A DNA stretch of 64,000 bases from Flavobacterium sp. (GTDB taxonomy: Bacteria; Bacteroidota; Bacteroidia; Flavobacteriales; Flavobacteriaceae), in contig NZ_JAPZUB010000029.1 in NCBI RefSeq assembly GCF_027533505.1, positions 1 through 64,000 on the forward strand, in the 5' to 3' direction. The position numbers and the translations under genes were made by a program. Every line of letters begins with the position of its first letter. Positions within the stretch are counted from its first letter, which is position 1. Below are positions 44,850 to 55,600 of the stretch, one piece after another. The notes under the pieces are model-generated. The model was not told the origin of the DNA and did no database searches. It was given only the letters and a program-made list of their open reading frames with translations.

Positions 44850-45470
44850 ATGAAATTATTCATTACGGGAATTGGAACCGATGTGGGTAAAACCGTCGCA
44901 GCCGCCATCGTAACGGAAGCGCTAGAAGCCGATTATTGGAAGCCTGTTCAAGCGGGTGATTTGGAGGATAGCGACACGCATAAAGTCAGACGCCGCGTGT
45001 CCAATACCAGAACACAATTTCATCCGAATGCCTATGCGTTACACACCCCTGCGAGTCCCCACTTGGCCGCTTCATTGGACGGAATTACCATAGATATCGC
45101 ACAAATTCAAGAGCCGAAAACAGATAATCATTTGGTGATTGAAGGAGCTGGCGGTGTTTTTGTACCGTTAAATGCGACAGATTGTGTGATTGATTTGATT
45201 CAGCCCGATTACCAAGTGATTGTGGTTTCCCGTCATTATTTGGGTAGCATCAACCATACCTTGTTGACGCTAGAAGCGTTGCAAGCACGAAAAATAAACA
45301 TTGCAGGAATTATCTTTTCGGGGGACGAACACGAGCCTACCGAATCGATTATTTTACAAAAAACGAAGGTTCCCTTTTTGGGAAGAATTAATAACGAACC
45401 TTATTTTGACGAAAATGTGGTGCGCGATTATGCAGAGCAATTTCGTGCGACCTTGTTGAAGTTGGGTTAA
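44850..45470 (+). CDS. bioD: Dethiobiotin synthetase
   Basis: This enzyme forms the ureido ring of dethiobiotin from diaminopelargonate, CO2 and ATP. It has 206 residues. The ATP-binding TGIGTDVGKT follows the start MKLFI, and KPVQAGDLEDSDT and VIEGAGGVFVPLN are typical of BioD. The ATG at 44850 is used rather than an earlier start at 44832. It is separated from bioF by a GC-rich repeat and may have its own promoter (GAACTTTG-type box just upstream). Confidence 0.93.
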   Translation: MKLFITGIGTDVGKTVAAAIVTEALEADYWKPVQAGDLEDSDTHKVRRRVSNTRTQFHPNAYALHTPASPHLAASLDGITIDIAQIQEPKTDNHLVIEGAGGVFVPLNATDCVIDLIQPDYQVIVVSRHYLGSINHTLLTLEALQARKINIAGIIFSGDEHEPTESIILQKTKVPFLGRINNEPYFDENVVRDYAEQFRATLLKLG

Positions 45471-45510
45471 GAAACAAGAAGAAAGAAACAAGAAGCAAGA
45501 AACAAGAGAC
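45471..45510 (+). repeat. Tandem AAGAAACAAG-type repeat between bioD and bioA
   Basis: Purine-rich units close to GAAACAAGAA repeat about four times directly after the bioD stop. A pyrimidine-rich stretch (TTTCTTTCCTCTTTCTTCTT) follows before bioA and can partly pair with it. Such low-complexity elements recur in flavobacterial intergenic regions; a role is not evident. Confidence 0.6.
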
Positions 45511-45573
45511 AAGAAATTGGAGTTTACAAATAATTTCTTTCCTCTTTCTTCTTTTCTCTTTGCTCCAAAAAAT

Positions 45574-46845
45574 ATGAATTTATCCGAAAAAGACCAGCTG
45601 TACAACTGGCATCCGTATACACAGCATCAAACAGTAGGTTTGTTACCGGCGATTGTCAAAGGACAAGGCGCGGTGTTGTGGGATGAACACGGCAACGAAT
45701 ATTTAGACGCCATTGCTTCATGGTGGGTGAATCCGTATGGGCATTCCAATCCCGTGATGGCGGAGGCGATTTACAAGCAATTGACCACGCTAGAGCACGT
45801 GTTATTTGGCGGTTTTACCAATAAACCTGCGGTCGAATTGGCGGAGAAATTACTTTCGTTATTGCCTTCCAATCAAAAGAAAGTATTCTTTTCCGATAAC
45901 GGTTCGACCGCTGTAGAAGTTGCCCTCAAAGCGGCGATGCAGTATTTTTATAATAAGAAAGAAGTTCGACGCCGAATTCTAGCCTTTGATGATGCCTTTC
46001 ACGGCGACACTTTTGGAGCGATGGCATCCAGTGGTATTACCTTTTTTACCGAAGCCTTTCAAGGATCGCTCGTCGATGTCTACCGTATTCCAGTGCCGGT
46101 AGAAGGGCAAGAAGCCCATGCGTTACAAGTTTTAGAGGAACAATTAAAAACGGGTGAATTTGCCGCTTTTATTTTCGAGCCCTTATGCCAAGGTGCGGCG
46201 GGAATGGTGATGTATGCGCCCGAAGTTTTAGATCAAATGCTGGTCCTTTGTCGTAAATATGGGGTGTTTACGATTGCCGATGAAGTGATGACGGGTTTTG
46301 GTAAAACGGGAAAAAACTTTGCCTGTGATTATTTGACGGAGCAACCCGATATGCTGTGCCTGTCCAAAGCGTTGACGGGCGGCACGATTCCAATGGCAAT
46401 TACGTCGTTTACCCAAGAAATCTTTGACGGATTTTTGGATACCGATGTGAACAAAGCGTTGTTTCATGGGCATACCTTTACGGCGAATCCAACGGGTTGT
46501 GCCGCAGCCTTGGCGAGTATTGGATTGTTAGAGTCGGCAGAAATGCAAGCCAACATACAGCGGATTCATGAACGGCATTTGGCTTTTGCCGAAAAAACGA
46601 ACGCACATCCACGGGTAAAAACGACGCGGGTTTTGGGTGTTATTTTTGCTTTAGAGATAGCGCGAGAAGGGGTGGAGAGTTATTACGGAACGTTCCGAAA
46701 CCGCTTGTATCAATTTTTTATTGAAAAGGGTGTGATTTTACGTCCAGTGGGGAATATCGTATATATTTTACCGCCCTATATCATAACTGATGATCAATTG
46801 GAAAAAGTCTATGAAGTGGTGGAAGCGGCGGTAGAAATCGACTAA
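45574..46845 (+). CDS. bioA: Adenosylmethionine--8-amino-7-oxononanoate aminotransferase
   Basis: This PLP enzyme transfers an amino group from S-adenosylmethionine to the BioF product. The 423-residue protein shows the BioA N-terminal signature WHPYTQH, the DNGSTAVEVALKAA segment, IADEVMTGFGKTG and the PLP-lysine motif LSKALTGGTIPM. The ATG at 45574 gives MNLSEKDQLYNWHPYT; the open frame upstream (from 45517) comes from the low-complexity region and is rejected. A ketosynthase gene follows after 23 bases. Confidence 0.95.
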   Translation: MNLSEKDQLYNWHPYTQHQTVGLLPAIVKGQGAVLWDEHGNEYLDAIASWWVNPYGHSNPVMAEAIYKQLTTLEHVLFGGFTNKPAVELAEKLLSLLPSNQKKVFFSDNGSTAVEVALKAAMQYFYNKKEVRRRILAFDDAFHGDTFGAMASSGITFFTEAFQGSLVDVYRIPVPVEGQEAHALQVLEEQLKTGEFAAFIFEPLCQGAAGMVMYAPEVLDQMLVLCRKYGVFTIADEVMTGFGKTGKNFACDYLTEQPDMLCLSKALTGGTIPMAITSFTQEIFDGFLDTDVNKALFHGHTFTANPTGCAAALASIGLLESAEMQANIQRIHERHLAFAEKTNAHPRVKTTRVLGVIFALEIAREGVESYYGTFRNRLYQFFIEKGVILRPVGNIVYILPPYIITDDQLEKVYEVVEAAVEID

Positions 46846-46868
46846 CTTTACAACTTTAATTTTTTACG

Positions 46869-48020
46869 TTGAAACACCGCATTTCCATAACTGCTTTAGC
46901 GACGGTATCTCCCTTAGGATCTTCCAAAGAAGACATTCGTGAAGCATATTCTTCGCGCGCAACTGCTATTCAAAAAAAGCGTTTGGGAACTCATGATTAT
47001 TGGGTAGCTCCCTTGAGAGCAGCCGATCAAGCGCGATTAGAACAATTGCGGTTATCGGATGCGAAATACAAAAACCTAGATCCCTCGGTACTTATGGCCT
47101 TGGATGTGAGTCGCCGTGTAGTAGCACAAGCGGGTTGGGAGTCGGGGGAGGCGATAGGCATCAATATTGGTTCGTCCCGAGGTGCCACGCATTTGTGGGA
47201 ACAGTACCACCGCGAATTTATCACGACCGGTAAAACGGCGACCTTGAGTTCGCCCACCACCACATTGGGCAATCTTTCGAGTTGGGTGGCCCATGATTTA
47301 AAATCTACCGGACCCGAAATATCCCATTCCATCACCTGTTCGACCGCTTTGCACGCCATTTTAAACGCGGTAGCTTGGATTGAATCGGGAATGGCGGCGA
47401 AGTTTATTGCGGGAGGTAGCGAGGCCCCGTTGACTCCATTTACTTTAGCACAAATGCAAGCGTTAAAAATCTATTCGCGGGAAACAGAAGGGTATCCGTG
47501 TAAGGCATTGGATTTAGATAAACTGCGCAATACGATGGTGTTGGGGGAAGGAGCTGGCGTGGTAGCTTTGGAGCGTCATAACGAAAATGCGTTGGCCTAC
47601 ATCACCGGAGTAGGGTATGCTACTGACGAATTGGAGCACAACATTTCCATTTCGGATGAGGCGGTTTGTTTTCAAAAGTCGATGCAAATGGCGATAGGGG
47701 ATTTGCCTTTGTCGGAGATTGACGCCATCGTGATGCATGCGCCGGGCACTATCAAAGGCGATTTATCGGAATACAAAGCCATTCAAAAGGTTTTCGGTGA
47801 ACAGTTACCGCTGTTAACGACGAATAAATGGAAAATGGGGCACACTTTTGGCGCTTCGGGTATTTTCAGTTTGGAACAGGCGCTGTTAATGCTACAGGAC
47901 CAAACGTTTTTTGGAACACCATTTGGCGCTGATTTTAGTATTGTAAAACCGATGCGTAATATTCTAGTGAATGCGGTTGGATTTGGCGGCAATGCAGTGA
48001 CGATTCGTATTTCAAAATAA
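46869..48020 (+). CDS. Beta-ketoacyl synthase (FabF-like) in the biotin cluster
   Basis: This 383-residue condensing enzyme has an intact catalytic triad: Cys in SITCSTALHAI, His in VMHAPGTIKGDLSEY and His in KMGHTFGASGIFS. The overall length and the GGNAVTIRI C-terminus fit the KAS I/II family, so it should be active rather than a chain-length factor. It starts at TTG (46869), 23 bases after bioA, and ends at a terminator, so it is cotranscribed with the biotin genes. It may elongate an acyl chain towards pimeloyl-ACP, the precursor that BioF needs (inference). A general fatty-acid role is the alternative. Confidence 0.88.
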   Translation: MKHRISITALATVSPLGSSKEDIREAYSSRATAIQKKRLGTHDYWVAPLRAADQARLEQLRLSDAKYKNLDPSVLMALDVSRRVVAQAGWESGEAIGINIGSSRGATHLWEQYHREFITTGKTATLSSPTTTLGNLSSWVAHDLKSTGPEISHSITCSTALHAILNAVAWIESGMAAKFIAGGSEAPLTPFTLAQMQALKIYSRETEGYPCKALDLDKLRNTMVLGEGAGVVALERHNENALAYITGVGYATDELEHNISISDEAVCFQKSMQMAIGDLPLSEIDAIVMHAPGTIKGDLSEYKAIQKVFGEQLPLLTTNKWKMGHTFGASGIFSLEQALLMLQDQTFFGTPFGADFSIVKPMRNILVNAVGFGGNAVTIRISK

Positions 48021-48023
48021 AAA

Positions 48024-48052
48024 AACCGTCTAACTAAAGACGGTTCTTTTTT
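48024..48052. terminator. Terminator after the ketosynthase gene
   Basis: The stem AACCGTC/GACGGTT with an eight-base loop is followed by TCTTTTTT, between convergent genes. Confidence 0.85.
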
Positions 48053-48076
48053 GTTAACAAAAAGCCCAATTTTTAA

Positions 48077-51000
48077 TTAACGTACTTTTTTTTCTGTGAC
48101 AACACTTTCGTCTGATAGAGTGATGCGAACAATGTAAATCTGATTCGAAAAGGGTAGAAATTCCGACTGGAAAACCGTGCTGTTAATTCCCTTTTGGCTG
48201 TATACTTTTTTCCCTAACAAATCAAACATTGCTACATTTGCGATGGATTCACGGGCACTTGAAATATGTAACATTCCCTCTTTTATGAAGGCCATGACCG
48301 TGTTGTCTGGGGTGAAAGTTCCTGTGTCTAATGCATTTCCATCGGTAAAACGCAATTCAAAACGGTTGTTATTTGTTCCGGCTTGTGTAATGGTAAATGA
48401 AAAGGCGCCCGCTTTAAGGTCATGATAGGTTTGCGTAGTGGTGTCGTATAAGTATACATTTTGATTTTGAAACAAACCGTCGAAATTGCTCAAACGAATT
48501 TGAAACGTTCCCGTTAGAGTCGATTGAAATCCAAGCGGCACGCGATCATTATCGTGAAAAGGGAGGGCTCGTCCCTGTATCGCCAACTCCGTAGCATTCA
48601 ACAAGGAGTAAAATGATACTACGTTCCCGGCAGGAAGGGTTCTTCCATCATATTTAGAGTCCATACCTTGGGTCGCTCCTGTGATGTATCCTACCAAGAG
48701 CTCGCTGTATGCTCCTTGGGCATTGCTCAAGCTTAACCATACACGGTGTTTGTTCAAAACGGTACTTTGGGTAGTCACGCCTGATGTTCTAAAAAACTGA
48801 TTGTTTTCACCCATAATACGCATGCTGTTGTTAAAGCGTGCAGTATAGGTTCCCGCCGGTAGTGCATCGTTGGCTTCGATGAAAAAGCCCTGTCCAGAAG
48901 CAATTCTGCCATTGGGGGTTGTACCACCAGTAATTGCTGGATCGGCAGTTTGAACGCCACCTGTCAAGTTGTACTTGGCATAGTCATCACTGGTATACAC
49001 ATAAATGTTTGTGCCGCTCACATTCGCAATTGCGGTGTTGTGTGTCCAAAGATAAATGGTTCCATTTACAATCGAATCGTTGGTGGGATCCATCAAAAAG
49101 GCATCAATATCTATTGCCGAAGGATACGGATTTCCTTTTAAATTAAATGTTGTCCCCGTTCCTTTCACGATGGTTGTAGAAACAATTCCATTGGTGGGTG
49201 TCCCGTTGAGAGATACACCAAAAATTTGGGGAGTATTGAAGTTAAGCGTATTTGGCGCTCGGAAAATATACCCTCTTCCTGACGTCATTACTGTGTTTAC
49301 ATTTTCCAAATTCCAATTATTAATGGTTGGATTAAAGGAGTAAAACATGGATTGGGGTGCCAGTTGCCCTAATGTTGTGTTTTGAATGGGACTCGAAAAG
49401 TAGGTGTAGTCAAATTGTTTTAGCGGGGTGGTGTTTCGTTTGAAGGTAATCGAACCTGAATTGATAGCGGCATCGTTAACTTGTACCAAGCTTCCATTAT
49501 TTTCTACAATAAGACCGCCTGTAGTACTTACTTCAATTTCCTGTTGCGTACGAAGCGTTCGACCTGCGGGAATGGTCAAGGTTGCATTGGCGGCTATTTG
49601 ACAAGAGCAAGCCTCCAAATCGGAAGTCAACGTATAGTTTGAGGCAATGAGTATCGGTGTTTTATCGGTTGGGGTTCCACTCCATGTACCATTAAAGACA
49701 ACAGTGTCAGGTACAACAATGGCAAGTGGAGCGGTATTGACCACCAAACAATTTCCATTTTGAACCACGGCACGGAAATAGCGTGTGCTAGCGAATGTAC
49801 CAATTTGAGCTGCCGATAAACTTGTATTTGTAACAGCAATATCGGTGACCCCAGAAGTAAATGCTGCATCAGCGGCATATTGCCATTTGATGACTGCACC
49901 TGTGTTTCCTGTTAACGTAATTTCAGAAACAGCAGTGTTTTTACAAATGGTGGTTGTTGGAGACGAAAGATTTCCTGCTACTGTGGTGGCGTTGACTGTA
50001 ACAGTGGTAGTAACCGCAGCAGTAGTTACCCAACAAATGCTGTCGACTCTTCGTACCCAATAGGTCGTCGTTGTTGTAGGGGTAACCGTAAGTGAAGCGC
50101 TTGTTGCACCTGCAATTATATTTGCGCCTACCGTAGTACCGGTGCCCCATTGAAAGGCTCCAGTAGTTCCCATCGTACCTCCTGTAGCTGTAAGCGTTGT
50201 AGAAGTACCCTCACAAAGAACAGTAATTCCTGTAATGGCTGTTGGGGCTGTAGAGGGAATATTTGTATTGGTAAAAGTAACGCTGATATTGGAGAGGCCT
50301 CCGTTTTCGCGATTACGAATCTCCACGGTTGAGGTAGAGTCTAAGTAGTAGGTTCCAACAATGACATTGAAGTTTCCATTACCACTCCACGAGTTAGCAG
50401 ACCAAACGAGTGTGTTGTTGATGTATAATTGCGCTACATCATCCCAATTTTGCATGGCTACGGTATAATTTCCACAAGGAAATCCGCGGCGTTTTGCTGT
50501 AAAGGTATGACTATCGGCAGGGACAGGACATCCATTCCAACCTGAAGCGCTAGAAGGAGAAGTGTTGTTTGCCCAACTATTGGTTCCGGTTTGGGTGTTG
50601 AAATTTAAAGTATTGGTCGTGTAAAATCCGAGGTATGTAGTAGTTCCTAAATTTACATCGGCTCCTGAGTACCCATAGACATTCCATGTGTTGGCTCCAA
50701 AAAGAGCTGGATTTCCTGGTGCTACTGCTGTGGGAAGTGTGAATGTAATTCCTGCGGTAAAGGCATTACACGAAGGATCAAAGCGACGAACCCAGTAGGT
50801 TGTTGTAGTGTTTGGACTCACAGTTATACTCGCCCCCGTTTGTCCACTGATAACATTTGACCCGATGGTTGTTCCTGTTCCCCACTGAAACGTTGACCCA
50901 GAAAGGGCTGTTCCTCCCGATGCGGTTAAGGTTACACTATTTCCAGGGCAGATAGCTGTTGCCGAAGGGGTAATGGTTGTAGGGGCTGTCGAACTCGGAT

Positions 51001-51807
51001 TGACAGTTACGTTGTCGTGATGTGTCCCGAGTTGTTTGCTGGACAAGGCGCTGGATCGATGCGACGAACCCAATAGGTGGTAGTGGCTGTAGGATTCACA
51101 TAAAGGGCGTTTCCAGTAGTGGTGGTAATGATGTTTGTACCCACAGCGCCTGTACCCCATTGAAAAACCGCTCCAGATCCATGCGTTCCACCTTGGGCAA
51201 CCAATGTTGTTCCGCCTGCATTTTGACATAAGGCAGTTGGAGCATTGATAGCGGTTGGCGCTGTTGAGCTTGCGCAGGTGTTAAACGAATAACTTACTCT
51301 TGAAAGTCCAAATTTTTCATAATATTCCAAGACGATATTTACAGGACCATCCAAATAGACGACAGCACTTGTAGTTGTTCCATACGAGCGGTCACTCCAA
51401 TTGTTGATAATAAACGTTGCTCCGCCATCCAAACTCAAACGATATCCATCGTCGCCTCCAACGGTAAAGGTATAATTGCCAGGAGTGAAAGTCCGTTGCA
51501 TACGCATGCGAATGGCGAAGGTGTCACTGTAAGTTCCACAAATGTTGGGGCCAGCAATTGAGCCGCTTGCCAAATCATTATTGAACGTTTCGGGTAAGGT
51601 AAAAAAACCACGATACGTAGCAAACGGATTTGCGGGGGGATTTCCCGTATCCGTGTACGAGTAGACATACGCTCTCCACGATCCAGAGCCATAGAGGGCT
51701 GGATTTCCAGGAGGTGTTGGACATTGTGCGCTAAGATTTAGGTTAAAAAGAAGTGTTAAAAAAAACGACCAAAGGTGTAATGCTACAGATGATCTTTTTG
51801 TTTTCAT
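48077..51807 (-). pseudogene. Large T9SS-secreted PA14/Ig-like protein broken by one frameshift
   Basis: The reading starts at 51807 (MKTKRSSVALHLWSFFLTLL signal peptide), runs through a PA14-like sugar-binding domain and one Ig-like repeat, and stops at 51007. The same protein continues in another frame from about 51010 to 48077. One deleted base near 51009 (ACG-TAA instead of ACG-GTA) accounts for this; repaired, the product would be about 1243 residues. It holds at least three Ig-like repeats with the pattern QWGTGT...TTTTTYWVRR, a second PA14-like domain, a beta-rich region and a C-terminal T9SS sorting domain ending VTEKKVR. It is clearly related to the 1791-residue protein at 52629. A sequencing error in a Thr/Thr-rich repeat is possible. 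Confidence 0.85.
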
Positions 51808-51923
51808 GGGTAATTGAGGCATTTTTTGATTTTGACGTACTTTTTTAAAAGTCGACCAAAACTTGACAAAGTATCGACGAAATACACAAAAAAATCGATG
51901 AAATGCACGATTAACTTCGATTA

Positions 51924-51939
51924 ACGAAAACGTTTTCGT
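51924..51939. promoter_or_regulatory. 16-bp perfect palindrome upstream of the frameshifted T9SS cargo gene
   Basis: ACGAAAACGTTTTCGT is self-complementary over 16 bases with a central CG, as in operators of LacI-type regulators. It lies about 117 bases before the ATG at 51807. Short direct repeats such as CGATGAAATGCACGATTAAC neighbour it. The rest of the 51808-52051 gap holds no gene. Confidence 0.45.
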
Positions 51940-52051
51940 ATTCTTTAGTAGGAAATAAATACCTGAAAATGAGGTAAAAATAATTTTTTAGTACACAACA
52001 AGGTTAGGTTTAGAAGGCAAGTAAATACTTACAAGTTGAGTTGTAAGAAAA

Positions 52052-52531
52052 TTAAACATTCTGCTCGTTAAGCCAATCCAGAATTCGGGAATGTTCCCAT
52101 CCTTTCCGCAGAAGGTAATCACAAAATTTTTTCTTTTTTTTCAAAAGGTTGGGTTCATGAATTTGTTCCCAATTTTGGATAGCCAATTGTTCAAACGTCG
52201 TTTCGTAGGCCTCGGGGGAAATTGCTTTGAGGGCTTTTTGGATGAGTATTTCGGCGATTTGTCTCCCTTTCAGTTCGTTTTTTATGCGCACTTTCCCCCA
52301 TTTTTTTTGGTGAAATTTACTTTGGGCAAAAACCATAGCGAACCGTTCTTCATTTAAGAAGTTGTTTTGAATTAAGGCCACAATAATTTCGTCCTTTTCT
52401 TGTGATGAAAGGGTGAACTCTTGAAGCTTTTGCCACACCTCTAGATGGCACCGTTCTTGGTAAGCGCAATAATATTCAAGTTTGGCCAATACTTCTTGAG
52501 CAGAAAGTCCTGATTTTGAGTGCAAAACCAC
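52052..52531 (-). CDS. recX: Regulatory protein RecX
   Basis: This 159-residue helical protein binds and modulates RecA filaments. The family pattern is seen in KLEYYCAYQERCHLEVWQKL (near residue 17), LIQNNFLNEERFAMVFAQSK (near 52), WGKVRIKNELKGRQI (near 77) and KFCDYLLRKGWEH near the end. The start is GTG at 52531 (MVLHSKSG); no better start is available. It lies between two divergent large T9SS genes; recA is not in this window. Confidence 0.88.
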   Translation of the reverse strand: MVLHSKSGLSAQEVLAKLEYYCAYQERCHLEVWQKLQEFTLSSQEKDEIIVALIQNNFLNEERFAMVFAQSKFHQKKWGKVRIKNELKGRQIAEILIQKALKAISPEAYETTFEQLAIQNWEQIHEPNLLKKKKKFCDYLLRKGWEHSRILDWLNEQNV

Positions 52532-52576
52532 GTAAAGTTACAATTGATTTGTTAATAATTTAGTAATACAAAGCTA

Positions 52577-52606
52577 TTGAAATCCTGTGAATTAGCTGTA
52601 ATTTTG
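52577..52606 (+). promoter_or_regulatory. Promoter of the 1791-residue T9SS cargo gene (TTG-N19-TAATTTTG)
   Basis: TTG at 52577-52579 is followed after 19 bases by TAATTTTG at 52599-52606, 22 bases ahead of the ATG at 52629. Confidence 0.7.
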
Positions 52607-52628
52607 TACGCTGAATTAACGTGAACTG

Positions 52629-55600
52629 ATGACTAAGAAATTACTTTTCCTTTTTCTTTTTGTGGCTACTGTAATGCAAGGTCAAATGGTATTGACCAAT
52701 GCAGCTCCTTCTTCAACTATTGATTTTTCTGCTTCAATGCAAGCAACGGTAGGAAATGGTGCTTTTACTGGATCTGGTTTTCAGGCCACCCCGGTTTCAG
52801 GCCAATTGAATTCCAATGCGTGGGCGGTAACAGGTTGGAGTAATGGTGCTTTGTTGTTTGGAGGCACCCAAACTACTGCTGCGACGGATTACACTCGTGG
52901 AGCTACTGCAGTGGCTGTCACAACTGGAGGTATGTATACCTATACTGGTGCGCCACAATCGGTTGCTAATCCCTGTTTGATGATTCAACCTGGTGGAAGT
53001 GATTTTGCACCCGGTACGTTAACATTACGTATTCAAAATAACGGGACAACTAATATTACTGATTTAGCTTTATCGTATAATTTGTTTGTACGAAATGATC
53101 AAGGTCGTTCGAATAGCTTTAACTTTTCGTATTCTATTGATGATGCAGCCTATACCGCTGTTGGAGCCTTAGATTATACTTCTTTAGTTGCTGCCGATGC
53201 TTTAGGTTGGGTACAAGTGGGAACTTCTCCCTCAAGAAGCACAACGATTACAGGATTAAATATTGCGCCTGGAAGTTACATTTATCTTCGTTGGTCAAGT
53301 GCTGACATTGGTGGAACTGGCTCTAGAGATGAGTTTGGATTGGATGATATTTCGTGTACAGCCACTTTCATCACTCCGTGTACTCCCCCCGCCAATCCAA
53401 CCGGTACAATTACGGGAACCACACCGGCTTGTGGGTCGACAACGCTAACCTTCACCGGAACCGCTACTGCACCGGTAGTCAATTATTGGCAAACCACGCC
53501 AACAGGTACGTCGACGGCAAACAATGCGGCAACCCCTTTGAATGTAACCACTAGCGGAACGTATTATGTGCGTGCATTTAATTCCGCTACCTCGTGTTGG
53601 TCCACCGGAAACGTGGCTTCCGCTGCCATTACCATAGTTCCTGCGGTAAACATTACTACACAGCCTGCCAGTCAAACCGTTCAATCGTTAACCAATACGG
53701 TGTTTACGGTTGCTGCTTCCAATGCCGTTTCGTATCAATGGCAAGTGTCAACCGACGGAGGGACCACTTGGACGAATTTAACCAATGGAGCTCCCTATGC
53801 TAATGTGATCAATTCTACCCTGAATATTAATGCTACTCCATCCTCATTAAATGGGTATCGCTATCGTTGTGTGGTAACAGGAACGGCGCCCTGTGCTGCT
53901 GTTAATTCTAATGCAGCCATACTAACTGTAGCCACACCAATCGTAGCTTTAGCCAATATGGGAACACAAGTTCCGGCAGCCTTTGTTTCTCAAGGCACGG
54001 TGGATCACGTTTTACACCGTTTTCAACTTACCGTAAGCAGTTCCAATGCGACGCTAAACGGACTTCAAGCGATTCCTGTTACAGGGACATACGCTGCTGC
54101 CGATATTGTGAATCTTAAAGTTCGCTACTCCTTGGATAACATTTTGGATGCAGGCGATGCAACTTTATGTACCTTGACTGCTCCAGGAGTGGCTGGAAAT
54201 AAAAACTTCACACCCTTTACGTCAACCGTAATCAATGCAGGAACCGTTGGCTATTTATTTATTACCGCTGATTTTTCAGCAACGGCCACCCTTGGCAACA
54301 CCATTGGTGTAAACGGTTTTAACAATGTAGGGGCTAACCTTATTTTCTTCGGAGGTGTTGCGCGCAGTGGAAATACAACCAATAGCGGCTTGCAAACCAT
54401 TGCCCCTTCTGCGCCCAATCTTCCTGCAACATTTTCTCGCGGTTGCTCGAGCAATACGACGCAAGTCTTGAATTGGTCAGCGCCTCTCACCGGTCCTTTC
54501 GATGGGTATATCATAGTTGCCCGTCAAGGGGGATTAAATCCGCATGCGGTGACGAGTTTGGTAGCTTCAACACAACCCTTCAACACCGATTTTTCGTTGG
54601 CACCCACCTATGGCAGCACGGCACCACTTTCGCGTGTCGTCTATATTGGTACGGGAACTACAGCCACGATAACTGGATTGACAGCAGGAGCAACCTATGT
54701 TTATGAAATTTATACGTACCGTAACAACGGCCCCACCAATACTGTTTTTTCAACAACCCCTCGTTCGCTTACGCAAATTGCCGCTTTGAGTAATGTTAGT
54801 AATGCTATCGCAACACCAGGAAATACTACGGGCTTAATCGGTTGGGCTAATCCCAATGCGCTTTGTTTTGACCAAGTTTTGGTAGTAGTCACCGCGGCTC
54901 CTGGTATTACATTTGCCCCAACTGGCGATGGAAGTGCGTATACGGCCAACCCAGCTTTTACAGCGTTCAATCAAGTTGTCTATGCCTCCAGCGGAAACAA
55001 TGTAAATATCACAGGATTGACCAATGGTGTTACCTATTATATTGAACTATTTGTGCGTAGTGGAACCGATTGGAGTTCGGGAGTCGAGGTCGCATTAACG
55101 CCTTTGAACATTGTTCCAACGGTATTAAAAACAGGAGACTTGTTGTTGATTGCTTATGATAATACAACCTCAGGCGCCGATGATGCGATACGACTTTTAT
55201 CTTTAGTAGACATCAATCCGGGAACGACTTTTATTTGGGCCAATGCCACCTATGAAACAGGAGGGATGCCAGCAGCCAATGTTCGCACCGACAAATGGTA
55301 CAGTTGTACTGCAGCCCCCGATGGAAATTTACCCTTTTTAGAGTTTACCTACACGGGAACAACCCCTATACCAGCGGCTTCTGTGTTTTGTATCAATACG
55401 GTCAGTGCAGGAACGGGTTCGACTATTTCAGTAGTTGATGGTTCAGGAGCAACTTATAATTCATTCACTATTTCTGGACGAAATGCAGATGGTACAACCT
55501 TAACCAGTCACGGTAGTGTTAACGTATCGAGTTCAGCTCCCGATTCCATGTTTTTGTTGCAAGGATTTTTTACCTACGACATAACAGGTTCAACCTTTAC

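Noticed and set aside
45471..45573. Tandem purine/pyrimidine repeat as a CRISPR-like array
   Set aside because: The units are short, degenerate and directly adjacent without spacers of constant length; no cas genes are present.
49627..50332. Several short open frames within the frameshifted T9SS gene
   Set aside because: They are out-of-frame by-products of Thr-rich, repetitive coding sequence.
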